Shown: in pieces, positions 1-12,045 of the stretch
Position numbering within the stretch: position 1 is the stretch's first letter
How the letters are laid out: every line of letters starts with the position of its first letter
Program-made: the position numbers and the translations under genes
The notes under the pieces: generated by a model
Database searches by the model: none
What the model saw: only the letters and a program-made list of their open reading frames with translations
Told to the model about the DNA's origin: nothing
DNA from: Episyrphus balteatus
Lineage: Eukaryota > Arthropoda > Insecta > Diptera > Syrphidae
Assembly (NCBI RefSeq): GCF_945859705.1
Contig: NC_079135.1
Span: 83,584,253 to 83,648,252, forward strand
DNA: 64,000 bases
Direction of reading: 5' to 3'

Positions 1-267
1 GTGTCGCGTTGTGTCGCGTTGTGTCGCTTTGTGTCGCGTCGTGTCGCATTGTTCCGCGTTGTGTCGCGTTGTGTCGCGTTGTGTCGCGTCGTGTCGCGTC
101 GTGTCGCATTGTGTCGTGTTGTGTCACGTTGTGTCGCGTTGTGTCGCGTTGTGTCGCGTTGTGTCGCGTTGTGTTGCGTCGTGTCGCATTGTTCCGCGTT
201 GTGTCGCGATGTGTCGCGTCGTGTCGCGTCGTGTCGCATTGTGTCGCGTTGTGTCGCATTGTGTCGC
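1..267. repeat. 10-bp satellite array, left block
   Basis: Tandem 10-bp monomers with consensus GTGTCGCGTT run from the window edge to 267. Variants are GTGTCGCGTC and GTGTCGCATT, with occasional single changes such as GTTCCGC or GTGTTGC. The array is much richer in GC than its surroundings. A 10-bp unit without stop codons leaves long open frames on both strands, giving Cys/Val/Arg-rich or Thr/Arg/His-rich peptides. These are artefacts of the repeat, not genes. The array starts before this window. It is interrupted at 267/1307 by an inverted-repeat element and resumes in register, so both blocks were one array. Confidence 0.95.
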
Positions 268-1306
268 CTCAAGTAGCACACTGGTGTATAAATTGGTGTA
301 AATTCATTAATTTTAGTGTAAAATTGAGGAAATTGAAAAAATGTGGTGTATTTCTTAAAATTAGTGGTATAAAAATTAAACCACTGTCTTTTCTGTAAAA
401 AATTTCAACATTTTTTTAAGATTCCGTGCAAAAAATACACCGATATTCAGTTGTTTTTATAATATGCCATTAATGGTGCATAAAATTATTCGATTCTGAA
501 ATCAACCAAAACGGTATATTTTGTACACTCTCTTTGGTGTAGAAAGTACACCCAGTGGACATAAAATTCAAGAGACTGCATAAGTGAGGGGCGCCATAAT
601 TTTCAATGGCCGCCATTTAAAAAAAGAAGAAAGCGATTAATTATTTTACTATAATAGTATATTTATCGACTTATTATCCCGAATTCTTAGTTTTTTCGAT
701 TCAGTAAATTATATTATAAAATAACTCTTCTAAAAAAATGTAAAACAACACAAAAATTTTAATTTTTGAAAAAAACCGATTTTTAAAATCGAAAAAATAA
801 ATAATTAATTCACTGACATTTTTGAGGAGCTCGGTTTTTAGAGGGGGTAGTATCTAAAATTGGTAGACAGAATGTGTTTCGTTTTTAAATTAGGCAAACA
901 AATTCATATTTAACCATTAGTTTCATATGGCAAAATTATGAAAGTGAATAAAAATTCATTTTCATTTATTTCATAAGAAATTTTGTGAGTTAGAATTCAT
1001 CAAACTGTTTGAGGTGAAAAATAAACATTGGTTTCAATTTTAAATCAGAATAATTTAAATGGTGTATTTTATCCATAGATTTATTGTGTATTTTTCAATT
1101 TCAAAGGTATAATTTTCACCAAAAAACCAAATCATTTAATATACCACTAGCGCCATTTATACACCAAAATCGGTATATTTTTTTAACCACCGGAGTTTAT
1201 TATGTACGAGAAAATGGTGTATTTTTTATATTCAAAATGGATATCACGGAAGTGCAAAAAATACACCAAATATTTTTGTGTATTTTAGACTTTTGTGCTA
1301 CTTGAG
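268..1306. mobile_element. Inverted-repeat element inserted in the 10-bp satellite
   Basis: The ends are perfect inverted repeats: CTCAAGTAGCACA at 268-280 and its complement TGTGCTACTTGAG at 1294-1306. The dinucleotide GC stands on both sides. Removing the element and one GC restores a regular GTGTCGCGTT monomer, which suggests insertion with a 2-bp duplication, although the repetitive target makes this hard to prove. Near both ends the motif GGTGTATTTT or its complement recurs (for example near 290, 345, 437, 1066, 1215, 1262), like the subterminal repeats of DNA transposons. No transposase frame is visible, so the element is non-autonomous. I do not recognise the superfamily. Confidence 0.75.
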
Positions 1307-1716
1307 GCGTTGTGTCGCGTTGTGTCGCATTGTGTCGCGTTGTGTCGCGTCGTGTAGCATTGTGTCGCGTTGTGTCGCCTTGTGTCGCATTGTGTCGCGT
1401 TGTGTCGCGTCGTGTCGCAATGTGTCGCGTTGTGTCGCATTGTGTCGCGTTGTGTCGCGTTGTGTCGCGTTGTGTAGCGTCGTGTCGCATTGTGTCGCGT
1501 TGTGTCGCCTTGTGTCGCATTGTGTCGCGTTGTGTCGCGTCGTGTCGCAATGTGTCGCGTTGTGTCGCATTGTGTCGCGTTGTGTCGCGTTGTGTCGCGT
1601 TGTGTCGCGTTGTGCCGCATTGTGTCGCGTTGTGCCGCATTGTGTCGCGTTGTGTCGCGTCGTGTCGCATTGTGCCGCGTTGTGTCGCGTTGTATCGCGT
1701 CGTGTCGCGTCGTGTT
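1307..1716. repeat. 10-bp satellite array, right block, with higher-order repeat
   Basis: This continues the GTGTCGCGTT satellite after the inserted element. A run of variant monomers (ending CTT, ATT, GTT, GTC, CAA and so on) starting near 1351 repeats in almost the same order 130 bp later, from about 1481. That indicates a higher-order unit of 13 monomers. The last monomer decays into unique DNA at about 1716. Open frames on both strands are shadows of the repeat. Confidence 0.92.
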
Positions 1717-4265
1717 TTATCTGTTGTCGAATGCATTTTCGAAATAATAACTGGGTAATGAACTGTGTAATGTAAGGGCACACTTTTTTTATTAAATACA
1801 TAGGTACATAAAATTAATAATGTGTGTAAAATTAGCCAATCCTTTCTTGTTTGAGCTATTTGATTAGGGTTAGTTGCGATTAGATTACACAACATGCAAA
1901 GCTTCTAAAAAATCTAATAATATTTGTCTTTTCCGTTTTCAGCAGTTTATATTTATAAAATTCAAGTCACCGAAGCCTTGAAGGAAACTTAAATTTCTTT
2001 AATTTCAAACTATTATATAAATAATCTTTCATTTTAAAGAGAATTTTTAAATAAAACTGACAAGTACCAGTGTTATTTTTTTTTTGTTACAACTGAATTC
2101 ATTAAACTTAAAAATTTAAAAACATTTCTCATTATATTTAAAATCGCATTCATTTCCTTTAATTACATGTCAAACATTTTAAAAGTGGAACTTTTAACGT
2201 CTCGTCGCAAAACTCATTTCCTTTGAAGTTGATGCAAATTGAAGGAAGGTATATCTTTGACTTCTATTCCTCCCACATACACAACTTACATCCAGTATAT
2301 CTTTGAGAAATACAGACATTTCCGGTTTCTTTTTTTATTTGACCTTAGCGCATAGCCCTAGGTGCGGATTATAAATGTCTAATTTTAAATCCGTCAATTC
2401 TCATTCTTACTCCTCGACAAAGAAAAATTACAATTTTTTCTTATGTAATTTATACAACAAAAAAAACCCTTGAAGCTCCAAGTGCTACGTTAAACGGCAA
2501 TGAGATGGAATTTATAATAAATCCAAATCATCTTTAATCCTCGCAGTACTTTCGCAGCACTTAAATCCGAAATTAAGTCATTAATTCCGATGCGAGCATC
2601 AAAACGAGGATATTCTTTTCTTTTGTCTAAAGGACTCACTATCCACAATTTTTTCCGCCACAGCCACCACCACAGCCGCTCTCTTTTACAATAGCCCCAG
2701 CCCCAAGCCGCATATATACTTTATTGCTCATTTGTTTCAATATGAAAATTCGTTTAAAATTCACCAAATTTTAAATGAGTTTCACTTTCGGCCTCCACTA
2801 CACCGCTTTTCTGCCACGGACATAAGTGATTTTTAATTTTGCAAAGATTAATTAAAAAAAATGCTCAATAAATTGTGCCAGGATCGCTCTTCGGTTGGTA
2901 TAAAATATGGAATGGAAACAGAGCGTCGCCAACCGGTCGCCGGCCGTTTTACACTGTCATGGATGGGTAGAATGTGTCGTAATAGTCATTAGCATATAGG
3001 CTTTTATAGTGTGGCGCGTATAATTTTAAGTCAAACGATTGATTTTCCATTCAAAAAAATTTAAATCAAAAAATTAAATAAAAAAAAAAAAACAATAAAA
3101 ATGATTTCAACTGCAGTGGGCATCACTGACAATAAACATTGTTGCACGTAATTAAAATATTTTATTGGCGCACGAAATTTTTTTTCTTTGTTTTGTCCTT
3201 TTTTTGTTTTTTTTTTTGGTTTTTTGTCCATGATGCATTGATTTTTTGCCAGGACATGCCATATTTTCATCATGTGGGATGTGGCTTTTTGCAGAGCGAT
3301 GTTTTTTAATTGAATTTTTATAATTTAAAAAAATATAGCCGCACCTATATAACCAAGTAGCTGTCAGTGATTGTGTAATATGGACAGGATCATTTGAGCA
3401 CGTTCTTTATGGGTATTTCGTATTTTTTAAAGCGCGTCATGTCAGTGCGAAATTAATTGCTTAATTGACTTACTTCTTGGGCGTGTAACCAATAATGTCA
3501 GGCTTGGAAATATATTTCAATTCAATGAACATATATCACTGAAAAAAACAAATTAAAATTAAAACAATTGTGTAAATAGTTGTTTGGTTATCATGCATAT
3601 TACTATACACAGTTATAAAGTTATAAATTCAATTAAAAATTATTGCAATAAAATAATTTTGCTATAGTTACTATAATTGTACATACAATCTGACAAATGG
3701 AAAAAGATGAAATTGAATTGATATATTTTAATGTCCACTGAGTAAGCTGTCAATAATATTTGTTTATTAAAAAATTAAAAAAAAAAAAAAATTAACGTCA
3801 AAGTTTTTTTTTTGTTACGGTAGGTAGATAGGGAATAGTAGAATTTAATTAAAACTGTGAAACTAGGGATATTAATCAAACATGACATTGTTATGCAATT
3901 GTTCCCATATATGCATGTATCAAAGCCGATAGTTGTTGACATGTTTTTTCTTTGAACTTAGAAGTGGATGGTTTGGTATGCTTTTGTACCCTCAAACGAA
4001 ACTGACATTCTTTTAGATATGTAAATATTTAACGGTTTTTAAAATACAACTCATCGCTGCCCAGGTTTTCTAATCTTTCAAAAATTCCTCTACTAGCATT
4101 TATATTATATATATTTGCAGCGTTAAGAGGATAAAGGTGCTAAGTGACATTTTCAAAAATTTTATTAATCAGCGTATTATGTTTTTTTCTTCCATATATA
4201 GCCTATGATACATATCACTGAACTTTAAGTTAATATTCAGGTACTACGATTGACAAAAACATCCA
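1717..4265. other. AT-rich DNA without recognisable genes
   Basis: I see no coding sequence, RNA gene or transposon end here. The stretch around 2600-2960 is less AT-rich and contains one isolated TATA-like motif (listed separately). Runs of A and T near 3075, 3200 and 3780 account for the short open frames. Confidence 0.6.
2899..2960 (+). promoter_or_regulatory. Possible TATA-type core promoter (weak)
   Basis: A GGTATAAAATATGG sequence near 2899 is followed about 30 bp downstream by GC-richer sequence, which is the spacing expected of a TATA box and start site. No initiator consensus or downstream coding exon could be linked to it. In DNA this AT-rich such motifs arise by chance. Confidence 0.12.
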
Positions 4266-5345
4266 TAGTACAGATAAAATAGGCATTAAAAAAAAAAAAT
4301 TGTTACACTCATGAAACTTGGCAAAAAGTTTGCTTTTGGGATAACAACCAAGTACAAAAAAAGTCTATAAAAAAAGTTGGGTGGAAGGGTGTTTTTTCGC
4401 GGACAAGAGGGAGGGGGTGAAGGTCAAAAATATACTGAACAAAATTGATTGTCGAATATCATCATATCCATATGACACACTATTCCAAGGTATTTTTTGA
4501 TGCTGATTCTAATGACATAAAAATAAAGTCAGTACGATTGCTCTAAAAAAAGTTATTGTCGATTAAAAAAAAGGTTGCTTGTTATGTGTGAGAAAGGTAT
4601 CATAACAGCTGACTTAAATTTTATTAATTTTTAAAACTTAGTGAAAAAGTTTTGGTTGGTATAAGAACGAAGAATCTATAGGTAAAGTGTAAAAAAATAT
4701 CTTGAGTGAAAGGGTGTTTTTTTTTTTAAAGAAATGATGAAATTCGGAATTAGTACCACAACAACTGGGAAAAAATTGTAACACCATTGAAAATTGGTAA
4801 AAATGTTTCATTTATAACAGAAACCAAGAACCCAAAAAGTATATACAAACATTTTAAGTTAAAGGGTGTTTTTTTTTTTTTTGGGAAATAGGGAAAATCC
4901 GCGATAAGTCCGTTAAAATCAATGGTATAAAAGATAACCTTACAAAATTCATTAAATATGTTCTATTTCCCATGGGAATTACGAATAAAAGAAATCTATA
5001 ATTTTTTTTCATGTGACAGGGTGTTTTTTTTTTAGGTTTAGAAAAAATATGGGTAAATTTGAAAAAATGAGTAATACAAGAGTAATACTAGTGGTACCCT
5101 ATTGAAATTCAGCAATTATCTTACTTTTAATGTTAAGAAACAAGAATCTAAAGGGTCTATAAAAATATCATGGTTAAAAGGGTGTTTTTTTTTTTTTAGT
5201 GGAAACAAAAATGATGGATCACCCTAATGAAACTTGGTAAAAACATTGAATTTGGGATAGAAAACAAGAATAAAGAGTTTTCATAAAAAAAACTTAGTTG
5301 AAAGGGTGTTTTTTTCGAAGAGACAGTAAAATCTGTAATTGGTAA
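4266..5345. repeat. Degenerate ~150-bp tandem repeat, copy 1
   Basis: About six units, each carrying in order a TTRYACTCATGAAACTTGG-like part, a 'TTGGGATAA..AACCAAGAA' part, a 'TCTATAAAAAAA' part and the core AAGGGTGTTTTTTT (near 4387, 4711, 4863, 5019, 5180, 5307). The same order of units is found at 45581-46800. Compared with that copy, about 180 bp are missing near 4570. The left boundary TAGTACAGATAAAATAG near 4266 resembles the outer end of the distant copy, so both may belong to one transposon family. No protein is encoded. Confidence 0.8.
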
Positions 5346-5975
5346 CAAAAAGCCAATGAGTCATTTTATGAGTCATGATATACCAGTGGTAAATAGAGAC
5401 TAAAACAACTGCAATGTGTTGAAATAATTAGATTATGCAGCTTCTCAACCCTGATTAGTTTTACTAGTTGTCTTTTTTTTTAGTGGAGAAGATAATCTAG
5501 AAGATTTTGTACTATATGTGCTCTTCTCTTTGAATTTTCAGTCTATTAAAAATCCTAAATGGTGTGTTGTCTATTTTTAACCTTCGTAGCAATAGATAAC
5601 AACGATAGAATTTCTTGCGAGCCATAGATGCTCATTTAAAATCTAACGTCTTTATGGAATAAAAATAAATACATACATGTATTGTACATATACTAAAAAA
5701 AATATTCTAATAATAGATTAGGGTGAGAGGTGGGAATATTTCGCCTTTTCACTGCGGCCCCTGATGGGCCTATTGTAAATAATATTCTAGTGTGGGCTAT
5801 TATTCATAACTTTGTTTTTTTTTTTTAAATACTACCTCAGTTCATTTGACGAAAAATCATTTTTCAAATAAATAATTAAAATGACATTTGACGCTAATGG
5901 AGAGTGAATAAATTAGAAATCCTGTTTAAAACCTCCTAAAAATGCTTAAAAGAGACTGAATAATTTAAAATTCCC
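5346..5975. other. AT-rich DNA without recognisable genes
   Basis: No gene or element end could be supported. A segment near 5880-5930 (TTTGACGCTAATGGAGAGTG) weakly resembles 10045-10075 on the other side of the following element. That might be part of a larger composite or chance. Confidence 0.5.
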
Positions 5976-7739
5976 TTTTGACGTGATAACGTCTTATAAA
6001 TCGATGAACCATGGCAGCCACCACAAAAAAGTGACGCCATTTTCTCCCGTTCCACTCTCGCACTTTCGCAATGCGGCAAAAATTTCAATTCAAAATTAAA
6101 AAAAAAAAAAAAACTATTAGAGATACAAAATTCTTCTATAGCTTATTTGAAAGATAATAACCTAAAGCTTAATCCAAATGAAGGATTTTTAAAAATTTCG
6201 TCAGTTTGGGCTGAAATCTAAACGCGAAATCGCAGAGAGTTGATTTTTTTTTGCTATAGATGGATGAGAAGAATTTAAGAATAACTGCATTTAAGAAAAA
6301 AAATTTAAACTAAGTTATAACGTTTTGTTTGAACGTTGTACACGTGTTGGGGCTATGACAAAATGATGATTTTGGGTAGGGGAAATTTTTTTTTTTGACA
6401 ATTCTAAAGGTGTCAGGTGAAAGATGAGAAAAAAAAATTAGGCGTCTATGTATTTTTAAAAAACACGTTGTTTTTTAGGGGTATTTTTGGATAGTTTTTG
6501 ATTTTTAGCTTTTTTTTTGGAGCGTTCAAATAATTTCAAACTTATAGGACATGTAAGTTTTTGCTTTATGCATACATTTGCAATCGTTTAGTGAGTTTTG
6601 ACTGAATAACGGAAGAAACAAGTTTTTAAAAAACACGTTTTTTGACCGTTTTTAACCGATTTTCATCACTTTTTATTTTTATCTTTTTTTCTTTAATAGA
6701 TACAGGAATAAAGTATATAGAGTAATGATAGACCATGACCACGACAAAATGGGTGCGAAGTTTCAATCATTTTCGTAAACACAATTTTGAGATAACGGTA
6801 AAATAAAATTTTAGAATTCAACAGGTTATAACTTTTGACCAAGAGCAGATAGAAATTTTATTATACTTTTATGAGCATCCTGATACAATTACCTTTCATT
6901 TGGTATATCACACATAACGGTAGACTAACTACAAGCTACACAATGTTAAATCAAGAAACTTGCCAAAAACCTCAAAACACCAGTGGAGATCTGTTGCCCC
7001 CCGAACAGCTACCAGTGTGGGAAGTACCGTAATCTCAGTTTGGAAACTCGACATGGTTGACTTTAAAAAATTCTAACTTCTCTTGTAGGCATCTTTGAAA
7101 TGAGATTGATACGTCATATGAAAGGTGAAATAATAAGCTTTCACATGGTATAATTTTTTATAGGTTGTCAAACAAAAAAATTGATTCCATAGCCTGAGAA
7201 CATAAAAATAAATGTTTTTTTGCTTTTTTTAATGAAATTTGATCGAGTTCAAAAAATTCTAGCTCTTTTTGTAGATGTCTCATAGACCTGATCGATATAT
7301 ATGTATATTTTGAGCGTAGATAATAAGCTTTCAGATGGTATAAAATTTTTAATAGGTTGTAAAGGAAAAAAATGGAATTAATGACGTGAGAAGATAAAAA
7401 TTCATATAAAATTCGGTTAATCCGAAAACCCTAATAATGTCATAAAAATTCATGTTTTCTTTGCTTTTTTTTGATGAAAATGATTGTTTTCAATAAATTA
7501 TTTTTATACTTTTTGCGCATTGTAAAAATTTAAAAATGGTTTTATTCTTAATAAGAAATACTTGGCTTTTAAATTGCAAAATTTTTTATTGTAAGCTTTT
7601 AAATAAAAGAATTCATATAATGAGAAAATAAAAAAGGTATTTTTTTTTAGCTTTTTCTTGTAAATTATGATTGTTTGAAATAATGTAAACGCTTCAATTG
7701 ACTCATTTTAAACAAAAGCACACAACCTGCACTGAAAAA

Positions 7740-9979
7740 AGTATTATTCTTAAAAACTATGAATCTCGTTCATAAACCAAAATTCATACATTTTTAAGAA
7801 AAATTCATTAAATTTAAGCACAAATTCTTAAAAAAAAAGTTTAGTTTTAAGAAAGATTCATAAAATTTAAGAATCAGTTTTCATAAAAATTTTCCTATGG
7901 AAAATATTTTTATGAACTTTTTTAAGAACAAATACGAAGGTTTATGAATAAATTCATAAACTTCAAGCTTCAATTGGAAAGAATATTTTGCTGAATCTTA
8001 GAATCTGGACATAATTTTATGAATGAAATTTACTATTATTTTCCATTCAGTTGTATTTTGAGTTAAAATAATTTTTAAAATTGACTTTTTTCCCTTCTAA
8101 AATTGAAAAAATTTATTTTCACAATTACATTTGTAAGAAGTTCATAAATTTTGTGTTTTTAAGTATTTTTTCTTAAAATGAATGTATTTTTTCTTAAACT
8201 GAATGTATTTTTTCATTAATCGATAAACAACGAATATTTTACCGTTATCCTGTATTTGGAATTAAGAACTTATTCTTAAAATTTAAGAATCTGTTCATAC
8301 TTTTTATGATCGAAATTCATATTTTTCCAAAATTTAAGAATTAATTCATTAAATATTATGAAAGTATACATATAATTTATGAAAAAATTCTTACGTTGTG
8401 AGTTTTTAAGTATATTTTCTTAAAGTCTATGTATTTTTTCATCAATCTACAAAATAATAACTGTTGTTCTGGATCTATGCCTTAGAAAGATTTCTTTGAG
8501 GATTTAATTTAAAATCTGATATTCAAAGTCGACGGTCGTTGCCGAAACAAGCTATAAAAGTTTGTGAATAAAAGACAATATTTATTATAGTGTTAACCAT
8601 TTTAACCACGTAGACAATTTTGAAGATTATAAGTATATTTCAACAGTGTAAAATATTGTTGGTTGCTGTTGCCTCTTTTCCATATACTCAGATAAGTATA
8701 AAAACATATAATGTTAAAAATTGCTTTCTTTTATTTATTAAATGTATTTTATTTCTTTTTGTTAGGTATACATAGGTGCATATTTAAAAAGTGAAAATCG
8801 TAATTTGATTTGTTTCTGAAATATGGTGGCACGTAGGTACGTAATCTTCAGCTTTGGACCGGCAAAAGTGGAAAAATCAACACAAAATAAAAACCATATT
8901 AAAGGCAGGCGATTCTCAACAAATCCTGTACACTTGAAATTGTCATTGCAAACTAAAGCAAAACATTGAATTTAGTAAGTGTTTCATTTTATTTTATTTC
9001 TCTAAATATTTAAATTTTGTTTTAACTTAATACTATCAACATTTCTCATAGGTACCTAAATTCTTTATATTTTTATCTTTCCCCAACTTATTCAATTTTG
9101 TATTGTTTTTTTTTTTTCAGCTCCAGAGTCTAATGCTGCCGATTACAATAAGGTAAGAATAAGATAATTTAACCTTCTAGCTTTTTCGATTTTTTAAACC
9201 AAATACTACATATTCATTTTACTAATGCAAACTTTTTTCTATCTTTCCAGATGATGCATCCATTAAAAAAGTAAAATTAAGTTCAAAATTAAATTTATAG
9301 TGAAATGTATAGTGATAGTGATCAATAAAACATTTTTATAACGTTTAAACTTAATAATTTATTTTATTTTTACAGTTTCATTTCTTTGTTTTAGATTTTG
9401 GGTTGTTTTCTTTTGCTGTTTGTTTGATTGGAATACAATTTTTTTCAGGAACAAATTAAATACTTGGAATGGTAATGTATATTATATGCATCTATATAAA
9501 TAAATGCATACATTTTAATGAAAAGTGTATTATATTTTATGAAAACAATCATAAAACTTTAAGAAAAATTCATAGTTTTTATGATTTTTTTCATAAAATT
9601 TAAGCAATATTTCATTCAATTTTTTACGGAGTTTATGAAAAAAATCATAAAATTTAAGAAATAATCTTAAAATGTAAGAAACTTTTCTTAAACTTTGTTC
9701 TTAAATTATAAGAAATAATTCTTAAATTGTATGAATTTTTCTTAAAATCTAAGAAACTTTTCTTAAACATTTTCAAAAATTTTCGAATTCGTGTATGAAA
9801 AGAATTCATAAAATTTAAGAACTTATTCTTAATTTTTAAGAAATATTCATTCCCTTATGAATTTGTTCATAAAAAGATTCTTAAATTTAATGAATTTTTA
9901 CATTGGCTCATTTGCCATGAATTTTTACATTAATTTAATGTACAAATTCATTAATTTTATGTACCTTTTTGGTTCAGTG
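7740..9979. mobile_element. Nested CACTGAA-ended foldback element
   Basis: It begins CACTGAA at 7740 and ends TTCAGTG at 9979. Both flanks (about 7740-8470 and 9520-9979) consist of many short, degenerate, self-complementary blocks such as TTCTTAAAATTTAAGAA and TTCATAAAATT. These make the two sides pair with each other and with themselves. The middle (about 8480-9500) is unrelated and has exon-like features described separately. Only a TG dinucleotide flanks both sides, so the insertion mechanism is undetermined. Confidence 0.6.
8860..9335 (+). other. Exon/intron-like segment inside the nested element
   Basis: Three splice-like arrangements lie in order. A possible donor GTAAGT sits at about 8976. 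A long pyrimidine tract ending TTTTTTTTCAG precedes 9121. A short exon-like piece follows (9121-9152) with the donor GTAAGAAT, and then a TCTTTCCAG acceptor before about 9251. The last piece reaches stop codons quickly and is followed by CAATAAAACA near 9321, a plausible poly(A) signal. Joined, the two short pieces encode only about 17 residues. This could be the 3' end of a gene captured by the element or a decayed transposase gene. I do not recognise the peptide, and splice-like motifs are common in T-rich DNA. Confidence 0.25.
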
Positions 9980-10007
9980 TGTTTTCTGACACCGTTATCA
10001 CGTTAAA

Positions 10008-11564
10008 TCATCGTCCGTAAACTGGCTTTACAGACAACCTGTTTTTTAATGACGCTTTTAAATTTAATGGAGATTCAATAAATTGGTAGCTACTTGAAAA
10101 ACATATACAAACTCCTACACTACACACGAACGAATCTTAATAAAACAAGAAATGAAATAGGTTAACTTTCACCATTAATTTATTTAATTTATCTCAGTAA
10201 GAAGATTTTGTATCTTAAATTGAATTCCGAAAAATTCACTTACTTTACCAATCCAGATTAAAACAAAAACCATATTTTCTTTGTTCTAAAAATAGAATCA
10301 AGGACAATTGATTCCTGGGTTCTTATCTAGGACACTATAGATATTTATCACCATTCATCAGAAAAAAAAAAACAAGAAAAAAAATAAGAAAGAAAATAGG
10401 AATGCAAATTTAAGAACAAAAAAATACCCTTAGAACCTGAGGCGTTAGCCAAAGAAATATTAAGGACATCATGGCGAAAATCAAAAGAAAAAAAAATAAG
10501 TAAACTAGAGCATAGGAACTTTAACAAGGATATTATCTTTGTACAATGTTGTAGGTAGATAGAATAAAATTTATGCCGGATGCCATATTCACATTATCGA
10601 ACACAAGCGTTTTCTATTCATGTTTTTCTCTTTTTTTTAAATATTTTTTTTTTCTCACATAGAATGACCATCAGCAAAACAGCAAGCAGATTTAAAACCA
10701 ACGAGAGAGAAAAAAGGAAATAAAATGAGTAGAAAAAAAGTTTTAAAGTTGAGTACATAGTGATCGAATAAACTTTTGTAGAAATTTTTTTTTCTTTCTC
10801 CACTTCCTTGTTCGGTGGAATTTTTTTTTTTATTCTACCTTTCTCCAATAGTACTAGCTACTACTACCTAGCTTATAGATTTGAAAATAAGACAACAACA
10901 AAAAAAAAAATTGCAAAGAGAAAGACAGACCCAGCTGCTTCCTGATTGCTATTGAACTTTTTTAAAAGTTCTAACCGCTTAGACGGAACCTGACTTTAGT
11001 CGTCTACGGAAATTTAAAAAATATCGTACTTGTTATAAGCAACATTTTTTATATTGGTTCTTTCCTTCCACCTAAGCTCTAAAGTATGCATGCAATAGCT
11101 AAGGTAAAAATGTAACTTTGAAGAATATTAAACTTATTTAGACAAGGTAAAATCCTTGGAAAAAGATTATGAGAAATCGTTTAAGACTTTTGTTTGTGTA
11201 CCTAGTAGTTAGTTTTTTGTTATTTAGTTTTTTTTTTTATATATATATTTATTGCTATAGCTTAATGCTTCGAAGAGCTTATCAAGTACGTGACTGAAGA
11301 ACAATTTGTGTTGTTAAATTGTTAAGAAATAAATTTATTACAAAAGAAAGCAAAATAAACACACAAAAAACTAAGATTTATGTGTTTATAATAGAAATCG
11401 CTAAACCAGGAGGAATATTTTTCCCAGAAAAGAAAACAAAAAAACTCGAAGTTAATCGTTTAAAAAGCAATTATTTGGACTTCTATTGGTCCGATATTCT
11501 AGATCTGAAGTTTTCAGACTAAGGAAATGTGACAGAGTATCAATTTATTCCCTACACAACACGA
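10008..11564. other. AT-rich DNA without recognisable genes
   Basis: Contains several A-rich tracts near 10365-10500, 10630-10830 and 10900. The open frames of 67-76 codons here are low in complexity and rich in Lys, Phe and Ile. None looks like a known protein. Confidence 0.55.
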
Positions 11565-12010
11565 TACAATAAATTAAAAAAATTCCTCCCAATCTATTGA
11601 GTGAGACATCAAAATAAGGATCTCTTTAAGCTCTTATCATAACTGAAAACCAAAAGTTTCTTTGGTTGCTGAATTATTTGCAACCAAAGATTTTTTTTCT
11701 TATATTCGAAAGCAGATATTTTCGGATCAAAGTCTCGAAACTAGTTTTGGATTACAGAAAGTAAGAGTTCGAAATGAACTTGAACATGCCTGTGCATTGG
11801 GCTAAAAAAATTACAAATTTATTTTCTTAAGATTTTCGAAAAAATACAAAAGGTAGGTACCCCTTGTCTAAAAAAAATCGCATTTTCAAAAAATTCCTCC
11901 AAATCTATCGAGTGAGACATCAAAACGAAGAACTCAATGAGCTCTAACTGATAACCAAAAGTTTCTTGGAGGTCTGGTTGCTGAATTATTTGCAACCAAA
12001 TACTATTTTT
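11565..12010. repeat. ~310-bp repeat, copies a (partial) and b
   Basis: A unit beginning TTCGRAAGCAGATATTTTCG and ending with GCTGAATTATTTGCAACCAA occurs in tandem. The end of copy a spans about 11565-11690 and copy b about 11705-12010. Shared landmarks are GAGTGAGACATCAAAA, CCAAAAGTTTCTT and GGGCTAAAAAAATTACAAAT. Copy c follows at 14217 after an inserted block, and a diverged copy d lies at 31310. No coding potential. Confidence 0.75.
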
Positions 12011-12045
12011 ACTTGCGATATATGTAGGTACTACATACATATTAA

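Larger units (their letters stand above)
5976..10007. mobile_element. ACGTGATAACG-ended element, copy 1 (~4 kb, composite)
   Basis: The left end TTTTGACGTGATAACG is matched in inverted orientation by CGTTATCACGTTAAA at 9993-10007. The left 120 bp (through the CCATGGCAGC and GCCATTTTCTCCCG parts) is almost the same as at 16351, and as the inverted end at 20100-20185. Internal segments (for example 6880-7060) match 17310-17480 closely, so the two elements are one family. No transposase frame survives. A second element (7740-9979) is nested near the right end. No target-site duplication was found, and the exact right boundary is uncertain. Confidence 0.6.

Noticed and set aside
1..398. Long Cys/Val/Arg-rich open frames in the first array (and Thr/Arg/His-rich ones at 1200-1895)
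   Set aside because: They are translations of a stop-free 10-bp satellite, occur in several frames and on both strands at once, and run out as soon as the repeat ends.
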